DNA from: Eubacterium sp. CAG:248
GTDB lineage: Bacteria > Bacillota > Clostridia > Lachnospirales > Lachnospiraceae
Direction of reading: 5' to 3'
DNA length: 17,221 nucleotides
Assembly: GCA_000436475.1 (NCBI GenBank)
Contig: FR886213.1
Coordinates: 1 to 17,221, forward strand
Part shown: positions 15,078 through 17,221 of the stretch, in pieces
How the letters are laid out: each line of letters starts with the position of its first letter
How positions within the stretch are numbered: the stretch's first letter is position 1
The notes under the pieces: generated by a model
Database searches by the model: none
What the model was told of the DNA's origin: nothing
The model's input: the letters and a program-made list of their open reading frames with translations, nothing else
Made by a program: the position numbers and the translations under genes

Positions 15078-16646
15078 ATGAGAATAAATACAAATATATC
15101 AGCGATTATATCAAACAATGCATTACAGAAGGCGCAGAATTCTTTATCAGGTTCTATCCAGAGACTTTCTTCAGGCTATAAAATCAACAGCTCTGCTGAT
15201 GATCCAGCAGGATGTGCCATATCAGAAAAGATGAGAATACAGATAAGAGGTCTTGAGCAGGCAAAGAATAATACTACAGATGGTATTTCAGTGCTTAACA
15301 CAGCAGAAGGTGCTATTGTTGAGATACAATCAATGCTTACACGTTTTAAAGAGCTTACAGTACAGGCAGCCAACGATGTTAACTCAGATGATGAGCGCTC
15401 AGCCATCCAGCAGGAGATTGACAACATTAATGCTGAGATAGACAGAATATCAGAGCAGACAGAATTCAATACACAGCCTCTTATCAATGGTAATCTTTCA
15501 AGAAGGGTATATTCCGACTATCAGGGGGTTAATCAGATTTCCATATCAGACAGCTTTACAGCTGGCATATATGGAGTGACTATCACACAGGATGCAAGAC
15601 AGGCTGTAGCTGTGGGCAGCCAGATAACTATGTCTTCTACAGATACAATAAGCAGTGAGCAGGCAGGAACAATATCTGTTAATGGTTATCAGATAAATAT
15701 ATTAGAGGGTGATACACTTGATGTTGTTATGGATAGAATAATGACAGGTGTAGGACTTACTGGTGGAAAAGCATTTGCGGTATCGCAGACTACATCAGAC
15801 ACTAAAACTAACGGAACAGATTATGCTGGTTATAAGCCAGAAACTTCTTATACAGGAAACAGGCTTGTTATAATGACAGAGCAGTATGGAAGAGACCAGA
15901 AGCTTGATATTTCATGTGACAACGAAGAACTTGCAGGACTTCTTGGCATATCAGATGCATACGATACAACAGGTCTTGGTAAATGTATACATGCAGAGGG
16001 CAGCGATGTTGAAGCCGAGTTTGCAAAGGCTGATGATGGAAGCAGGGCAGGCTTTGAGGATTCAGCTGTTATATCTACTAAAGGAACAAGGATTACAGTT
16101 AAGGATGTTAATAACAAAGAGTTTGTTATGGATATTCCTGGAAATGTTGCAGGAACAGTGTTTGATGATACAGTAGCTGCAAAGAAGAATGGAAAATCTG
16201 TGGCATCAGGCGGTACAGCAGCAGATATTAACCAGGAGGTTACAGATGTAGGAACTATGAGTATACATGTAGGTGCTAATGAGAACCAGGTTATAGTTCT
16301 TAATATTCCTCCTATAACAACATATATGATAGGTACTGATAACATTAACGTAATGACAGGATATACAGCACAGCTTGCTATAGATACTGTAGATACTGCC
16401 ATATCATATGTTAACTCAGTACGTTCAAAGATAGGTGCTTATGAAAACAGATTTGAGCATACCAATAATAACCTTGAGGTGTCTGATGAGAATGTAACTA
16501 AAGCATTGTCTGCAAAGATTGATACAGATATGGCAGAAGAAATGACAGAATATACTTCACAGACAGTTCTTACACAGGCAGCAACATCTATTCTTTCACA
16601 GGCTAATCAAAGACCATCAGAGGTGTTACAGCTTCTTCAGAAATAA
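15078..16646 (+). CDS. fliC: Flagellin (filament subunit)
   Basis: A 522-residue flagellin, exported by the flagellar type III apparatus and polymerised into the filament. The conserved N-terminal D0/D1 (1-145) has INTN, QKAQNSLSGSIQRLSSGYKI, DDPAGCAIS and LTRFKELTVQAAND. The C-terminal D1/D0 (about 390-522) ends ILSQANQRPSEVLQLLQK. Between them lies a variable domain. Residues about 195-292 resemble the Flagellin_IN fold of FliD and hook-associated proteins (SVNGYQINILEGDTLDVV, NRLVIM, LAGLLGIS). Residues matching the TLR5 contacts R90, L94 and E114 of Salmonella FliC are kept (R89, L93 and E113 here). Three cysteines (C46, C280, C303) are unusual for a flagellin. TGGAG lies 5 nt before the ATG. 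The fliS-like gene follows 62 bp downstream without a terminator. Confidence 0.97.
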   Translation: MRINTNISAIISNNALQKAQNSLSGSIQRLSSGYKINSSADDPAGCAISEKMRIQIRGLEQAKNNTTDGISVLNTAEGAIVEIQSMLTRFKELTVQAANDVNSDDERSAIQQEIDNINAEIDRISEQTEFNTQPLINGNLSRRVYSDYQGVNQISISDSFTAGIYGVTITQDARQAVAVGSQITMSSTDTISSEQAGTISVNGYQINILEGDTLDVVMDRIMTGVGLTGGKAFAVSQTTSDTKTNGTDYAGYKPETSYTGNRLVIMTEQYGRDQKLDISCDNEELAGLLGISDAYDTTGLGKCIHAEGSDVEAEFAKADDGSRAGFEDSAVISTKGTRITVKDVNNKEFVMDIPGNVAGTVFDDTVAAKKNGKSVASGGTAADINQEVTDVGTMSIHVGANENQVIVLNIPPITTYMIGTDNINVMTGYTAQLAIDTVDTAISYVNSVRSKIGAYENRFEHTNNNLEVSDENVTKALSAKIDTDMAEEMTEYTSQTVLTQAATSILSQANQRPSEVLQLLQK

Positions 16647-16708
16647 ATAAAAAAGTGGAACAATAATCCATATAAAACGTAGAGGAAAAACGTATAGGAG
16701 CCGGTTGT

Positions 16709-17176
16709 ATGAATAACGATATGATAAGGACATATTCATATAGAATATCGCAGGCTACAAGGTCGCAGCTTGTTGTTATTACATATGATATTATAACAGA
16801 CTATCTTAACGAAGCACTAAACGATGATGCCAGCACTGGATATAAAGAGAAGCTTCATATGGCGATGCGTGGCATAGACCAGCTTATTACAGGGCTTGAT
16901 ATGGAGTATGAGATATCAGTACAGTTGTATCAGCTGTATAATTACATGAAACGTACACTTATAAGTGCGCAGGTTTCCGGTGAACGCGATAGCGTAAGCA
17001 GAGTTATTACAATGCTTGGAAAGTTAAGAACCGCATTTCTTGAGGTGAGTCAGCTTGATGATTCCAAGCCACTTATGAAGAATACAGAGAAGGTATATTC
17101 AGGACTTACGTATTCAAGATATGGAGCTAACGAAACTGCACAGGATACGCTTAAAAGCAGGGGATATAAGGTGTAA
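16709..17176 (+). CDS. fliS: Flagellin export chaperone FliS-like protein
   Basis: A 155-residue helical protein matching the FliS pattern: an N-terminal YSYRISQATRSQLVVITYD segment where canonical FliS has the YDGAI-type motif, followed by helices with LNEAL, IDQLITGLD, LYQLYNYMKRTLISAQ and a terminal LGKLRTAF helix. FliS binds the flagellin C-terminus in the cytoplasm and prevents early polymerisation. The first 125 residues match the usual FliS length. The last 30 (ending TLKSRGYKV) are an extra tail. AGGAG (16696-16700) precedes the ATG with a longish gap. It lies 62 bp after flagellin with no hairpin between, so read-through is likely. A degenerate sigma-28 match (TAAA 16648, 16 bp, CCATAT 16668) lacks the G of the -10 box. 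No gene is seen from 17177 to the end. Confidence 0.88.
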   Translation: MNNDMIRTYSYRISQATRSQLVVITYDIITDYLNEALNDDASTGYKEKLHMAMRGIDQLITGLDMEYEISVQLYQLYNYMKRTLISAQVSGERDSVSRVITMLGKLRTAFLEVSQLDDSKPLMKNTEKVYSGLTYSRYGANETAQDTLKSRGYKV

Positions 17177-17221
17177 GAGGAACTGTTGGTTAATTGAATA
17201 TTAGTTGGTGACGAACGGACG

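Noticed and set aside
15035..15181. Overlapping 48-codon frame starting in the flagellin leader
   Set aside because: It has no ribosome site at useful distance and overlaps conserved flagellin codons in another frame.
15848..16402. Reverse-strand open frame of 184 residues
   Set aside because: It is antisense to the flagellin variable domain, with no promoter or ribosome site. The flagellin reading is certain.

Overview
The window looks like a chromosome segment of a motile, AT-rich, Gram-positive anaerobe of the Lachnospiraceae type (Lachnospira, Roseburia or Butyrivibrio relatives). This rests on gene content and protein style: a Lachnospiraceae-like flagellin and FliS pair, SigD/sigma-28-type promoters, GGAGG ribosome sites, a glycogen branching enzyme and an EAL/GGDEF protein. 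The genus is inference, because no database search was possible.

Left edge (1-200): a 3' fragment of a tRNA gene, best matched to tRNA-Arg(CCT), followed by a strong hairpin terminator. The 5' half of the tRNA is missing. This is what the distal end of a tRNA-integrated mobile element looks like, with the element lying to the left, outside the window.

264-5407: rightward genes. They are a small helical protein of unknown function, a MATE-family exporter, a methyl-accepting chemotaxis protein with its own sigma-A promoter, and a DEDDh 3'-5' exonuclease carrying a Cys/His cluster. A bidirectional terminator separates the exonuclease from the convergent glgB.

5555-8771: glgB (leftward) and a MraY-type glycosyl-phosphate transferase (rightward) diverge from a 319-bp intergenic region that holds one good promoter and a perfect inverted repeat.

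8772-11651: a c-di-GMP phosphodiesterase (intact EAL, degenerate GGDEF) is bracketed by two inverted copies of a strongly structured repeat element (204 and 277 bp). The copies have 19-bp imperfect terminal inverted repeats and 3-bp direct flanking repeats. One stem shows a compensatory base-pair change between copies. This is the most unusual thing in the window.

11652-17176: flagellar block. It consists of a 1098-residue protein with a FliK-like C-terminus, flagellin and FliS. The large protein and flagellin each have a sigma-28-type promoter. The flagellin leader has a GGA-loop hairpin at its 5' end, like known CsrA targets. The chemotaxis receptor, c-di-GMP hydrolase, flagellin and chaperone together make this a motility and chemotaxis neighbourhood.
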